From assembly GCA_944386345.1 (NCBI GenBank), contig CALXAR010000012.1, forward strand, positions 1-35,323: DNA of 35,323 nucleotides, read 5' to 3'. Shown here piece after piece: positions 16,272-23,988 of the stretch (position 1 is its first letter; each line of letters opens with the position of its first letter). The notes under the pieces were generated by a model. The model saw only the letters and a list, made by a program, of their open reading frames with translations. It made no database searches and was not told where the DNA came from. Origin of the DNA: an uncultured Clostridia bacterium. GTDB lineage: Bacteria > Bacillota > Clostridia > TANB77 > CAG-465. The translations under genes were made by a program, and so were the position numbers.

Positions 16272-16864
16272 TATAATAACTTTAAAAATACATTAGAAAT
16301 TAAAACTAAAAATGCACTGTACATTAATATTGTAAATGGTTTAAGAAATACTATAATTGCTATATATGTTTTAGCACTCATTTTAGTTACTCCAGCTAAA
16401 TAGCATAAGAAATCATCTGGTGCAACCGGAAAAAATATAGCAAGTGCAAAAAACTTTTCAAATTTTTTACCCTTATTTAACCATCCTATATATCTATCTA
16501 TTAGTTCATCTTTAAACATTTTCCTAATTAAAGGCATGCCATATTTTCTAGCTATAAAGAAAACTAAAATAGAACCTATTACAATTCCAACATAATTATA
16601 TATAAATCCCCATACTGGTCCAAAAATGAGTACTCCAACACCAGTACTAATACCACCAGGAATTAATGGAATTACAACTTGTACAATCTGTATTAATACA
16701 AATATTGCAGGTGCAAAGACTCCAGCCTGCTCCAAAAACATCTTCATTTTCTCCTCTGAAGTAAATATTTCAGCCTTTAGTGCAAGATAAAAAAACACAC
16801 ATACTAAAACAGTTCCAATTATAGTTATAACATTTATTATCTTCCTTGTTTTATTACTTGTCAT
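16271..16864 (-). CDS. TVP38/TMEM64 (DedA-related) membrane protein
   Basis: A 197-residue integral membrane protein with about five to six spans. The core region has IPGGISTGVGVLIFGPVWGFIYNY, a family-type re-entrant segment, and LAIFFPVAPDDFLCYLAGVTKMS, with an Asp pair in place of the more usual Arg/Gly-rich loop. The superfamily includes bacterial DedA and eukaryotic lipid scramblases TMEM41/VMP1, so lipid handling is plausible but inferred. Its start overlaps the end of the glycosyltransferase gene by 11 bases, so the two are translated from one message. Confidence 0.9.
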   Translation of the reverse strand: MTSNKTRKIINVITIIGTVLVCVFFYLALKAEIFTSEEKMKMFLEQAGVFAPAIFVLIQIVQVVIPLIPGGISTGVGVLIFGPVWGFIYNYVGIVIGSILVFFIARKYGMPLIRKMFKDELIDRYIGWLNKGKKFEKFFALAIFFPVAPDDFLCYLAGVTKMSAKTYIAIIVFLKPFTILMYSAFLVLISNVFLKLL

Positions 16865-17894
16865 TAGCGTTACCTCTATACTTTACACACTCATCATAAA
16901 ATTTATGCCACATTTTTTGAACATTCTCTTTACTATAAAAAATGTTCCCTTCTTTTGACTTTTGACTAATTTCTTCATAATAATTTTTATCATTTCTTAA
17001 ATTATAAATAATAGATCTAAATTCATCATTATTATTTCCAGATACATAAAAATCAAATAATATTCCATTATATATATCTAAATCTCTAGTAAGTATTGGT
17101 ATATTTACACACATTGCTTCTAAAATACACATAGGAAACAATTCTTCATATGAAGGTAAAAACATAACATCTGCTAAGTTATATATATCGTTCATCTTAT
17201 TTCTGTCAATTAAGCCTAAAAAGTGAACATTTGCAGGTAAATTATTACTAATAGCCTCCTTTATCTCATTATATCCTTCACTCATCTTCCCAAACACTGC
17301 AGCACCTGCCCATAAAAACTCTACATCGGGCATAGTTTTTGCAAGCTCAATAAATTCTAATACCCCTTTTCTTTTTTGAAGTTGTCCAACAGACAACACA
17401 ACAAATTTTTCCTTCGGGATATCAAATATGTCTTTTAGCTCTTCTTTTTCTTTTTCTGTTTTTCTAAAAAAATTAGTTGATGAGACATAATTAGGAATAT
17501 ATTTAATTTTATCTTTGCTTATTCCATAGCTATTTAAAATATCTATAAAATACGGATTAACTACAACTAATTTATCCATACTACTATAAAATTTAATAAG
17601 ATATTTATAAAAAATATACTTAAATGGTTTAAATAAATGAAGACTATTTTCCAACGTTTCTGGAACAAAATGTACATAGCCTACTGTAGTAGATTTATTT
17701 TTTAAAAAGGGTAGCCATAAAAAATATTCAAAATTTACTGTATGAAAATGTGTTATATCACAAATATCTATTTTATTTTCTTCTATATAATAATCTTTTA
17801 TACCTTTTACAAGGTTTACTTGTTCATCATGAGCAGACAAAACACCTTGACCTTTTATTTTATCTGCGCTAGACATAATATTAATTGATATCAT
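16854..17894 (-). CDS. Glycosyltransferase family 4 protein
   Basis: A GT-B-fold retaining glycosyltransferase of 346 residues from the start used here. The frame begins 21 bases earlier, but GGAGGAG followed by ATATA precedes the ATG at 17894 (MISINIMSSADKIKGQG). The C-terminal domain has the nucleotide-sugar-binding strand FVVLSVGQLQKRKGVLEFIE and the E-x7-E motif in EELFPMCILEAM. The acceptor is unknown; membrane glycolipid synthesis would agree with the TVP38 neighbour, but this is inference. No signal peptide. A candidate 22-codon ORF lies just upstream (17925-17993). Confidence 0.9.
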   Translation of the reverse strand: MISINIMSSADKIKGQGVLSAHDEQVNLVKGIKDYYIEENKIDICDITHFHTVNFEYFLWLPFLKNKSTTVGYVHFVPETLENSLHLFKPFKYIFYKYLIKFYSSMDKLVVVNPYFIDILNSYGISKDKIKYIPNYVSSTNFFRKTEKEKEELKDIFDIPKEKFVVLSVGQLQKRKGVLEFIELAKTMPDVEFLWAGAAVFGKMSEGYNEIKEAISNNLPANVHFLGLIDRNKMNDIYNLADVMFLPSYEELFPMCILEAMCVNIPILTRDLDIYNGILFDFYVSGNNNDEFRSIIYNLRNDKNYYEEISQKSKEGNIFYSKENVQKMWHKFYDECVKYRGNANDK

Positions 17895-17924
17895 ATTATA
17901 TCTCCTCCAATACATATACTTTAA

Positions 17925-17993
17925 TTATACTATAAAAAAATGACAATAAAGTGACTTTATAATATTTTTATATTTTTTGTCGAAATCATACAT
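17925..17993 (-). CDS. Candidate small ORF of 22 codons
   Basis: An ATG at 17993 is preceded by a strong SD (GAGGAGG, 5 bases away) and opens a 22-codon frame, MYDFDKKYKNIIKSLYCHFF then IV and TAA. It ends 30 bases before the glycosyltransferase start. A TATAAT lies about 27 bases upstream of the ATG, with only a weak -35 box. It could be a leader or regulatory ORF for the glycosyltransferase gene, a genuine small protein, or a chance SD. No homologue is known to me. The remainder of 17895-18157 holds the argS terminator and AT-rich sequence. Confidence 0.35.
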   Translation of the reverse strand: MYDFDKKYKNIIKSLYCHFFIV

Positions 17994-18108
17994 TATATCC
18001 TCCTCTTTACAAAAAATTATACTTAATCAATTAGTTGCAATCTACCATTTTTTAGTTGTTTTTTGTATATTTTAGGTTGCATTTTACATATATTTTATGT
18101 TTTTATAT

Positions 18109-18141
18109 AAAAAAAGGAGTACACGACTTAACGCGTACTCC
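18109..18141 (-). terminator. Intrinsic terminator after argS
   Basis: Stem GGAGTAC (18116-18122) with GTACTCC (18135-18141), extended inward by two further pairs past one mismatch. On the minus strand it is followed by a run of seven U (complement of 18109-18115). Confidence 0.85.
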
Positions 18142-18157
18142 CTAAATTTAATAAATC

Positions 18158-19888
18158 TTACATTTTTTCTGGACTATCTATTCCAAGGATTGATAATCCT
18201 TTTTTTATAACAATAGATGTTGCATATACTAAAACACATCTTGCTTTTTTTAGATTTTCATCATCAATATTTGCTACACTGCATTCATTATAAAACCTTG
18301 AAAAAGCAGTTGCCACATCAATTAAATATCTTGCTAAAACTGAAGGCTCATATTCATTTGCTGCCTTTCTAATAATAGACTCAAATTTCTCTAATTCTTT
18401 TATTAATTCAACTTCTTGCTTTTCTTTTAATAATGTATAGTCAATACTATCACTTGAAATATCTTCTATATTAAAACCTACTTTTTCTAGTATTGATTTT
18501 GTTCTAACATATGTATATTGTATATATGGTCCTGTTTCTCCATCAAATCTTAATGTATCATCTAGGTCAAATATGATATCCTTATTTTTACCACTTTTTA
18601 GATAATTAAAAATTAATGCTCCAAGTCCTATTTTTTTAGATACCTCATCAATATTTTCTAAATTAGGATTTTTAGCAGTCATAATATCTTTTGCTTTTTG
18701 AATGGCTTCTTTTATTAATTCATCAATATATATAACGTTTCCTTCACGAGTTGACATTTTACCTGTTTTTAATCTTATCATTCCATATGCCACATGTACA
18801 AGTCCTTTTTGATATTTCTCGTCAACTAAATATTTAGCAACTTCAAATATCTGTTTAAAATGTAGTATTTGCTCTGTTGCTGTAACATATATGCATTTTG
18901 TAAAATCATATGTTCTAGCTCTATATAAAATAGCAGCTAAATCACGTGTAGCATATATTGTTGAGCCATTAGATTTTAACACAATACATGGAGGCATGTT
19001 GTTTCCAACCTCGACAACTTTTGCTCCTTGACTATCTTTTAAAACGCCTTTTTTATCTAATATCTCAATTACTTCTTCCATCTTATCATTATAAAAAGCT
19101 TCACCATTATATGAGTCAAATTTACTTCCTAATATATCATATATTCTTTTATATTCTTTAAGAGAAATGTCTCTAAAGTATTTCCATAGCTTTGTTAGCT
19201 CTTCGTCTCCTTGTTCAAGCTTTTTAAAATTCTCACGCGCTTTATCCATTACAGCATCATCTTCTTTTGCGATTTTATTTATCCTTACATATATATCTGA
19301 TAATGCCTCTAGTGGATTTTTATCAAAGTTATATTCATCTTTAAATCTCCTATATCCTTCAATTAATATTCCAAATTGTCTTCCCCAGTCTCCCAAATGA
19401 TTTATTCCTGTTACATTGTATCCTAATGTCTCATATAAATCATATAGAGCTTTTCCAAGTACAGTATTTCTAAAATGTCCTAAGTGAAAAGGCTTTGCAA
19501 TATTAGGAGATGAATATTCAACAATAATATTTACTCCTTCTCCTTCTTTTGTTGAACCATAATTTTCTTTTTCTTCAACAATCTTTTTTAGCACTTCACT
19601 TGCAATATTATCACTATTTAAATAAAAATTTAAAAATCCGTTTACAACTTCTACTTTTGATATAGAATTATCTGTTATAATATTGTCTTTTATACTATTT
19701 GCAATATTTACAGGTGAATTTCTAAGAACTTTTGCCAAATTAAAACATGGATAAGAAAAGTCACCATTATTTTTATCTTTTGGAACTTCTATCTTTTCTT
19801 TAATTTCATCTAATGTTATCTGATTATTATCTATTGCTTTATATATCATATTAGCTATATTTACCTTTATCTCTTCCATTATATTCAC
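18158..19888 (-). CDS. argS: Arginyl-tRNA synthetase
   Basis: Class I aminoacyl-tRNA synthetase that charges tRNA-Arg. At 576 residues it is complete. The N-terminal Add-1 tRNA-binding domain covers about 1-110. The HIGH motif is HLGH at 135-138 in VEYSSPNIAKPFHLGHFRN, GDWGRQFG follows, and the KMSKS motif is KMSTR at 377-381. The C-terminal anticodon-binding domain ends FYNECSVANI...GLSILGIDSPEKM. The frame starts at a GTG (19888) with AAAGG 5 bases before it; an ATG nine bases further in is possible. There is no room for a T-box leader upstream. A terminator follows at 18109-18141. Confidence 0.97.
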   Translation of the reverse strand: MNIMEEIKVNIANMIYKAIDNNQITLDEIKEKIEVPKDKNNGDFSYPCFNLAKVLRNSPVNIANSIKDNIITDNSISKVEVVNGFLNFYLNSDNIASEVLKKIVEEKENYGSTKEGEGVNIIVEYSSPNIAKPFHLGHFRNTVLGKALYDLYETLGYNVTGINHLGDWGRQFGILIEGYRRFKDEYNFDKNPLEALSDIYVRINKIAKEDDAVMDKARENFKKLEQGDEELTKLWKYFRDISLKEYKRIYDILGSKFDSYNGEAFYNDKMEEVIEILDKKGVLKDSQGAKVVEVGNNMPPCIVLKSNGSTIYATRDLAAILYRARTYDFTKCIYVTATEQILHFKQIFEVAKYLVDEKYQKGLVHVAYGMIRLKTGKMSTREGNVIYIDELIKEAIQKAKDIMTAKNPNLENIDEVSKKIGLGALIFNYLKSGKNKDIIFDLDDTLRFDGETGPYIQYTYVRTKSILEKVGFNIEDISSDSIDYTLLKEKQEVELIKELEKFESIIRKAANEYEPSVLARYLIDVATAFSRFYNECSVANIDDENLKKARCVLVYATSIVIKKGLSILGIDSPEKM

Positions 19889-19936
19889 ATCTACCTTTCA
19901 TTATATAAATATTTATTATTCTAACTTACATTTCTC

Positions 19937-19952
19937 ATGGGATTACTCCCAT
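19937..19952. repeat. Small hairpin between the RNHCP gene and argS
   Basis: ATGGGA (19937-19942) and TCCCAT (19947-19952) form a 6-bp stem with a 4-base loop. No U run follows on either strand, so it is probably not an intrinsic terminator; RNHCP transcripts may read into argS. Confidence 0.4.
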
Positions 19953-20001
19953 CTACGTTTTCTTACCACATATCTATATAATATCTTTAAATATCTCACT
20001 T

Positions 20002-20319
20002 TTATCTAACAACTCCTTTTGCATAATCTTCTACCACTTTATATATTGCTTCCTGATTATCATCTTTTGCAACCACATTTCTTATCTCTTTTTTGCACTT
20101 ACTACATCTATAAATTATAACCTTACCTTTTTTAGAAGTCTCAATAACATTTATTGGAACTAAGATACCTTTACAATCATTTGCTCTATCTCCAGGTGTA
20201 ATGTCTACATGAATTGAATATAAGCAATGATTACAATGATCTCGTGATGTATATTTTAACTTTTCAACTTTTTGATTACAATTTACACATATAAATTCGT
20301 TATCATTTTTTACAAACAT
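20002..20319 (-). CDS. RNHCP-domain zinc-ribbon protein
   Basis: A 105-residue protein with two zinc-ribbon knuckles in its N-terminal half (Cys11/Cys14 and Cys29/Cys32). The family signature here reads SRDHCNHCLYSIHVDITPGD (Asn of RNHCP replaced by Asp), followed by the CKGILVPI block. A third pair, CSKC, lies at about 75-78. The family is small and uncharacterised; the zinc ribbons suggest nucleic-acid binding. SD GGGAG precedes the ATG. Its own promoter lies at 20340-20368 and argS follows. Confidence 0.88.
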   Translation of the reverse strand: MFVKNDNEFICVNCNQKVEKLKYTSRDHCNHCLYSIHVDITPGDRANDCKGILVPINVIETSKKGKVIIYRCSKCKKEIRNVVAKDDNQEAIYKVVEDYAKGVVR

Positions 20320-20339
20320 TTTCTACTCCCAATGTTAAT

Positions 20340-20368
20340 ATTATACTAAAAAACTATTATTTTTTCAA
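20340..20368 (-). promoter_or_regulatory. Sigma-A promoter of the RNHCP gene
   Basis: TTGAAA (20368-20363), 17-base spacer, perfect TATAAT (20345-20340) on the minus strand. Confidence 0.75.
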
Positions 20369-20383
20369 GTTATTATGTATATT

Positions 20384-20417
20384 AAAAATGAGCTCTTAAA
20401 TATATGAGCTCATTTTT
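20384..20417 (-). terminator. Intrinsic terminator after the carboxypeptidase gene
   Basis: A 12-bp stem AAAAATGAGCTC (20384-20395) / GAGCTCATTTTT (20406-20417) with a 10-base loop, three bases beyond the carboxypeptidase stop. Confidence 0.8.
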
Positions 20418-20419
20418 AT

Positions 20420-21667
20420 CTATAATTTGTTAATTACTTGTCTTTTTTTAATAATTGAATTCTTCTTTTTTAATATATAGGCTAATAATATAATAACAAT
20501 TATCTCAAATAATATTACATATAAAGTATTATCTTTAGACCATTTTAAAATACTAAATTTAACTTCTTCGCCTAATACGACATCAACGTCTCCTATAATT
20601 TCATCTTTATAATAAATCTTAGCGCTTCCTATAACATCACCAATCTTATTTTTTGAAGATAATAGTGGTATTCCTGAATAGTCTATATATACATTTTGAA
20701 AGTCTATATTTTCATCATTTTGCATATAGACACTTATATCATCGTTTACACATACTGACACGTTTGTCTTAGTGCTATGATATGTTGGAAGAGTAAGTAT
20801 TCTATCCCCTTTTTGATATATATTCTTATAGTCATAAATTTCATCTACATAGTTATATAAGCTTTGACTATCTTCTAAATGAAATAGAGTTCCTGGTACA
20901 ATATCACACCCTAATACAATACAGATCAAAGGCTTTTCTGTATTTTCTGAAAAACTTGCAAGACAATAGCCCGCATCCCCTGTCATACCTGTTTTACCAC
21001 CAGTTATTTTACTTACATCAGCTCCATATAAGTCTGCCAATACAAATAGCGCATTTTTTACAGTTATACTGCCATCTTTAGTTATATACTCATATTCAGA
21101 CATAAGCTTTTTTAACGTATCGTTTTCAAGTGCGTATTTCATCATTAGAGCAACATCATATACAGTAGAATAATTATTGCTGTCATCTGCACCTATTGGA
21201 TTTGAAAAAGATGTACTACTCATTCCTATTTCCTTTGCCTTATCATTCATTTCCTTAATAAATCTAGAATAATCACCAAAGACATTTAATGCAATGCAAG
21301 AAGCACTATCTGCACCAGACGGAATTAACATTGTTGCAATCAAATCATAATATGAGATCTCTTGTCCATCTTTTAACCCAGCTACTGAATACTCCTCATT
21401 ATAATAGCTTTGAACCTGTGGTAGATTAACAACAACTGTCTGGTTTAGATCATCAATATTTTCTATACAAACAATTCCTGTCATTATTTTAGTTAAACTA
21501 GCTATAGGAACTATTTTATTTTGCTCTTTAGATTCTAGTTCCTGCAAATTATCTAAAGTATATACTCCATAGTACTTAGAATTTAAATTAATTTTTTCTG
21601 TAGCTAAGACATTTGCACTTAAATATAATATACAAAATAATAATATAACAAAAAATTTTTTAACCAT
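20420..21667 (-). CDS. dacA: D-alanyl-D-alanine carboxypeptidase (DacA/PBP5-type)
   Basis: A penicillin-binding protein that trims the terminal D-Ala from peptidoglycan stem peptides outside the cell. From the ATG at 21667 it has 415 residues. The signal peptide is 1-22 (MVKKFFVILLFCILYLSANV, then LA). The S-x-x-K box ASLTK holds nucleophile Ser57 and Lys60, and KTG is at 225-227 (GGKTGMTG). The middle box reads SGA (117-119) where SGN is usual. A C-terminal membrane helix (YVILFEIIVIILLAYIL) with a basic tail replaces the amphipathic anchor of classic PBP5. No SD precedes this ATG, nor the in-frame TTG at 21703; the promoter may yield a leaderless mRNA. Confidence 0.9.
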   Translation of the reverse strand: MVKKFFVILLFCILYLSANVLATEKINLNSKYYGVYTLDNLQELESKEQNKIVPIASLTKIMTGIVCIENIDDLNQTVVVNLPQVQSYYNEEYSVAGLKDGQEISYYDLIATMLIPSGADSASCIALNVFGDYSRFIKEMNDKAKEIGMSSTSFSNPIGADDSNNYSTVYDVALMMKYALENDTLKKLMSEYEYITKDGSITVKNALFVLADLYGADVSKITGGKTGMTGDAGYCLASFSENTEKPLICIVLGCDIVPGTLFHLEDSQSLYNYVDEIYDYKNIYQKGDRILTLPTYHSTKTNVSVCVNDDISVYMQNDENIDFQNVYIDYSGIPLLSSKNKIGDVIGSAKIYYKDEIIGDVDVVLGEEVKFSILKWSKDNTLYVILFEIIVIILLAYILKKKNSIIKKRQVINKL

Positions 21668-21673
21668 AATACT

Positions 21674-21703
21674 ATAATATATTGAATTTATAAAAATATT
21701 CAA
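21674..21703 (-). promoter_or_regulatory. Possible promoter giving a leaderless dacA mRNA
   Basis: TTGAAT (21703-21698), 18-base spacer, TATTAT (21679-21674) on the minus strand. Only 6 bases separate the -10 box from the A of the ATG at 21667, so transcription would be expected to begin at or next to the start codon. Confidence 0.4.
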
Positions 21704-21706
21704 TAT
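21679..21706 (-). repeat. Inverted repeat between uraA-upp and dacA
   Basis: ATATTGAAT (21679-21687) and ATTCAATAT (21698-21706) form a perfect 9-bp inverted repeat with a 10-base loop. It overlaps the proposed -35 box of dacA. It could be a weak terminator for the fusion gene (no good U run follows) or an operator. Confidence 0.45.
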
Positions 21707-21727
21707 TTTTATATAAATTTTTTAATA

Positions 21728-23743
21728 TTATTTAGTACCAAATATTCTGTCTCCTGCATCTCCTAATCCAGGAAGTATATATCCACTTTCATTTAACTTC
21801 TCATCTATAGCTGCACAATATATTTTTACATCAGGATGTTCCTTTTGCATCTTCTCTATTCCTTCTGGAGCAGCAATCAAACACAAGAATTTTATTTTTG
21901 TTACACCTTCTTTTTTTAATTGCCAAATTGCATCGCAACCTGAGCCTCCTGTAGCAAGCATTGGATCTAGAATAAGGACTTCTCTTGATTTTATGTCTGC
22001 TGGGACTTTAAAAAAATATCTTACAGGCTCTAAAGTCTCTTCGTCTCTATACATTCCTATATGACCAATTTTTGCATTAGGAATTACTTTAATAAGACCA
22101 TCAAGCATTCCTGTTCCTGCTCTTAAAATTGGTAAAAAAGCATATTTATCTTCATTGAGCCTTCTAGCAGATACCTTTTGCAAGGGAGTTTCAATTTCCA
22201 CATCTTCTAAGACTGCATCTTTCATAGCTTCATAGCATAAAAACATTCCAAGCTCACTAACTAATTCTCTAAACTCCTTTGTTCCAGTATTTTTATCTCT
22301 AAGAATTGACAATTTATGCTCTACTAAAGGATGATTTAAAACCACTAATTCTTCCTTTTGTTTAACTTCTTCTTTTATATTTTCTACGTCTTCTCTTATT
22401 TCATCTTCATTTTTTACCTCTTCGGTATTATTTTTCTCTTCATTATTATCTTTCATTTCTTCTATCATCTCTTCTTTCTCTTTTGGTAATAACAGATTTA
22501 ATAATACACCAACTATAGCTGCAAGACTCATTCCTGATACTGTCACTGTTGAAATATTTATTACAGCACCACCAAGTCCTAAAACCAACATACTTGAAGC
22601 TATAATTACATTTCTTGATTTTGAAAAATCAACTCTATTTTCTATTAGTACTTTAAGTCCATTTACTGCAATAAATCCGTATAATATCAAAGATACCCCG
22701 CCTAAGACTGCATTAGGTATAGTTGATACAAGCGCTGTAAATTTTCCTAAAAAACCTAATAATATAGCAATAATTGCCGCAAGACCTATTACCCAAACAG
22801 ATGCAATCTTTGTCATTCCTACAACCGATGTGTTTTCACCATAAGTTGTATTTGCTGGTCCTCCTAAAAGTCCAGCAGCAAAAGTTGCAATACCATCTCC
22901 TAGTAAAGTTCTATTTAATCCTGGATCCTTTAGTAAATTCTTGCCTATTATAGTGCTTAAAGCTGTATGATCTCCAATATGCTCTGCTATAGTAACAAGA
23001 GCAATTGGTGCTATTGTCATAGCAGCATCTAAAGTTGGTATATATGATACAAATGGTAATATAAAATCTGGTATACTAAAAAAAGATGCTTCAAGTACAG
23101 GAGAAAATTCTACAAGTCCTAATATTAAAGCAAGTACATATCCTGATATTATTCCTATTAAAAAAGGAATTACTTTTAAAAAACCTTTTCCTTTTAGCAT
23201 AACAACCGCTGTTATAACAAAAGTAAATATAGCAACCAAGACTGATTTATAATCTATAGCTGTTATATCTGAGCCTATCCCCATCTCTGATATAGCAGTA
23301 GGTGCAAGACCTAATCCTATAATCATAATCATTGGACCTATTACAACTGGTGGCAATAATTTACTTAGCCATTCTTTACCAACTATACTAATAATTATTG
23401 CAACTATAACGTATATAATACCAACAATCATTATACCTGTCATTGCTCCACCAACTCCTGCTTTTATAGCTCCAACAGCAATTGGTGTTATAAAAGCAAA
23501 AGAGCTTCCAAGATATACAGGTGACCTTCCTTTTGTACACAGAATATAAATAAGTGTACCAATACCAGAAGTTACTAAAGCCACTGGTATTGTAAGTACT
23601 GTACTTCCAACAGCACTATTAACCAGTATTGGAACAAGTATCGTTGCGCCAAACATTGCAAAAACATGTTGTAGAGCAAGAATTATCCACTTAACTACTG
23701 GTGGCTTCTCATTAACATCTAATGCTAATTTAACCTCATTCAT
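21728..23743 (-). CDS. Uracil permease - uracil phosphoribosyltransferase fusion
   Basis: One continuous frame of 671 residues. Residues 1-420 are a complete NCS2-family uracil permease (UraA/PyrP type): [20 protein letters not shown] at the start, [21 protein letters not shown] with the substrate-site Glu, and [16 protein letters not shown]. Residues 421-466 are a highly charged Glu/Lys/Asn linker. Residues 467-671 are a complete uracil phosphoribosyltransferase (Upp): [33 protein letters not shown], the PRPP loop DPMLATGGS at 593-601, and the usual C-terminus [14 protein letters not shown]. It would import uracil and convert it with PRPP to UMP at the membrane. SD GGGAGG precedes the ATG. 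Only weak SD-like sequence precedes the linker methionines (426, 430), so free Upp from internal initiation is unlikely. Confidence 0.93.
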   Translation of the reverse strand: MNEVKLALDVNEKPPVVKWIILALQHVFAMFGATILVPILVNSAVGSTVLTIPVALVTSGIGTLIYILCTKGRSPVYLGSSFAFITPIAVGAIKAGVGGAMTGIMIVGIIYVIVAIIISIVGKEWLSKLLPPVVIGPMIMIIGLGLAPTAISEMGIGSDITAIDYKSVLVAIFTFVITAVVMLKGKGFLKVIPFLIGIISGYVLALILGLVEFSPVLEASFFSIPDFILPFVSYIPTLDAAMTIAPIALVTIAEHIGDHTALSTIIGKNLLKDPGLNRTLLGDGIATFAAGLLGGPANTTYGENTSVVGMTKIASVWVIGLAAIIAILLGFLGKFTALVSTIPNAVLGGVSLILYGFIAVNGLKVLIENRVDFSKSRNVIIASSMLVLGLGGAVINISTVTVSGMSLAAIVGVLLNLLLPKEKEEMIEEMKDNNEEKNNTEEVKNEDEIREDVENIKEEVKQKEELVVLNHPLVEHKLSILRDKNTGTKEFRELVSELGMFLCYEAMKDAVLEDVEIETPLQKVSARRLNEDKYAFLPILRAGTGMLDGLIKVIPNAKIGHIGMYRDEETLEPVRYFFKVPADIKSREVLILDPMLATGGSGCDAIWQLKKEGVTKIKFLCLIAAPEGIEKMQKEHPDVKIYCAAIDEKLNESGYILPGLGDAGDRIFGTK

Positions 23744-23930
23744 AAAAAACCTCCCTTAAAAAATCATATAAAAAAACACTTAATTTAAAATTAAGTGTTT
23801 TTAGCAATAAATAAATAAATAAATCATTATATTTATAAATACCAATTCTAATTAAGGGAAAAAGACCAAGTAAACTTTGTTTACTGTCAATTGATAAAAT
23901 ATTATTTTTTTGAAACTTTAATTCAAACAT
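23736..23930 (-). CDS. Probable attenuator leader peptide of uraA-upp (64 codons)
   Basis: A 64-codon frame begins at an ATG preceded by AAGGGTGAG (a good match to the extended SD) and lies about 14 bases after the predicted transcription start. It runs through the pause-type hairpin, the AUUU repeat, the whole terminator hairpin and the SD of the fusion gene. It stops at 23736, overlapping the fusion gene's start by 8 bases. The peptide ([20 protein letters not shown]...) is rich in codons with U and has no run of one amino acid, so amino-acid attenuation is unlikely. The layout matches the pyrBI leader of enterobacteria, in which translation of the leader prevents termination when UTP is scarce. 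The peptide itself may have no function. Confidence 0.55.
   Translation of the reverse strand: MFELKFQKNNILSIDSKQSLLGLFPLIRIGIYKYNDLFIYLLLKTLNFKLSVFLYDFLREVFYE
23770..23802 (-). terminator. Intrinsic terminator (attenuator) in front of uraA-upp
   Basis: A 15-bp stem (23772-23786 with 23788-23802; core CACTTAATTT/AAATTAAGTG) is followed on the minus strand by seven U (complement of 23770-23776). It lies about 27 bases before the fusion gene start, inside the leader ORF. Read-through must therefore be regulated. Confidence 0.88.
23806..23824 (-). repeat. AUUU tandem repeat before the attenuator
   Basis: Nearly five copies of a four-base repeat, reading AUUUAUUUAUUUAUUUAUU in the transcript, immediately upstream of the terminator stem. 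Such a U-dense stretch would slow RNA polymerase at low UTP. Confidence 0.7.
23859..23888 (-). promoter_or_regulatory. Pause-type hairpin with U tract in the uraA-upp leader
   Basis: A perfect 7-bp stem (AGTAAAC 23869-23875 with GTTTACT 23879-23885, 3-base loop) is extended by GAC/GTC past a 2-base bulge. In the transcript it is followed directly by CUUUUUCCC. A hairpin with a short U tract interrupted by C is a pause signal rather than a terminator, and its position corresponds to the UTP-sensitive pause of pyrBI leaders. Confidence 0.55.
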
Positions 23931-23950
23931 TTATCTCACCCTTGTTTAGT

Positions 23951-23979
23951 AATATATAATATATATAAAACTTTTTCAA
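23951..23979 (-). promoter_or_regulatory. Sigma-A promoter of the uraA-upp leader
   Basis: TTGAAA (23979-23974), 17-base spacer, TATATT (23956-23951) on the minus strand. The transcript would start near 23944, giving a leader of about 200 bases. Confidence 0.6.
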
Positions 23980-23988
23980 GTACTTTTT

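Noticed and set aside
19937-19952. Terminator between the RNHCP gene and argS
   Set aside because: The 6-bp stem has no U run on either strand.
19889-20001. T-box leader for argS
   Set aside because: Only about 110 bases separate the genes, with no T-box sequence or terminator-antiterminator pair; only a small hairpin at 19937-19952.
23806-23824. Tandem AAAT repeat as a possible CRISPR or mobile-element remnant
   Set aside because: The unit is only 4 bases, it lies inside a coherent leader, and no spacers, target-site duplications or transposase genes are present.
23744-23944. PyrR-binding loop or purine-type riboswitch in the uraA-upp leader
   Set aside because: No PyrR anti-antiterminator sequence (GAGAGG-type loop) or conserved riboswitch core could be seen, and no good alternative pairing with the terminator arm.
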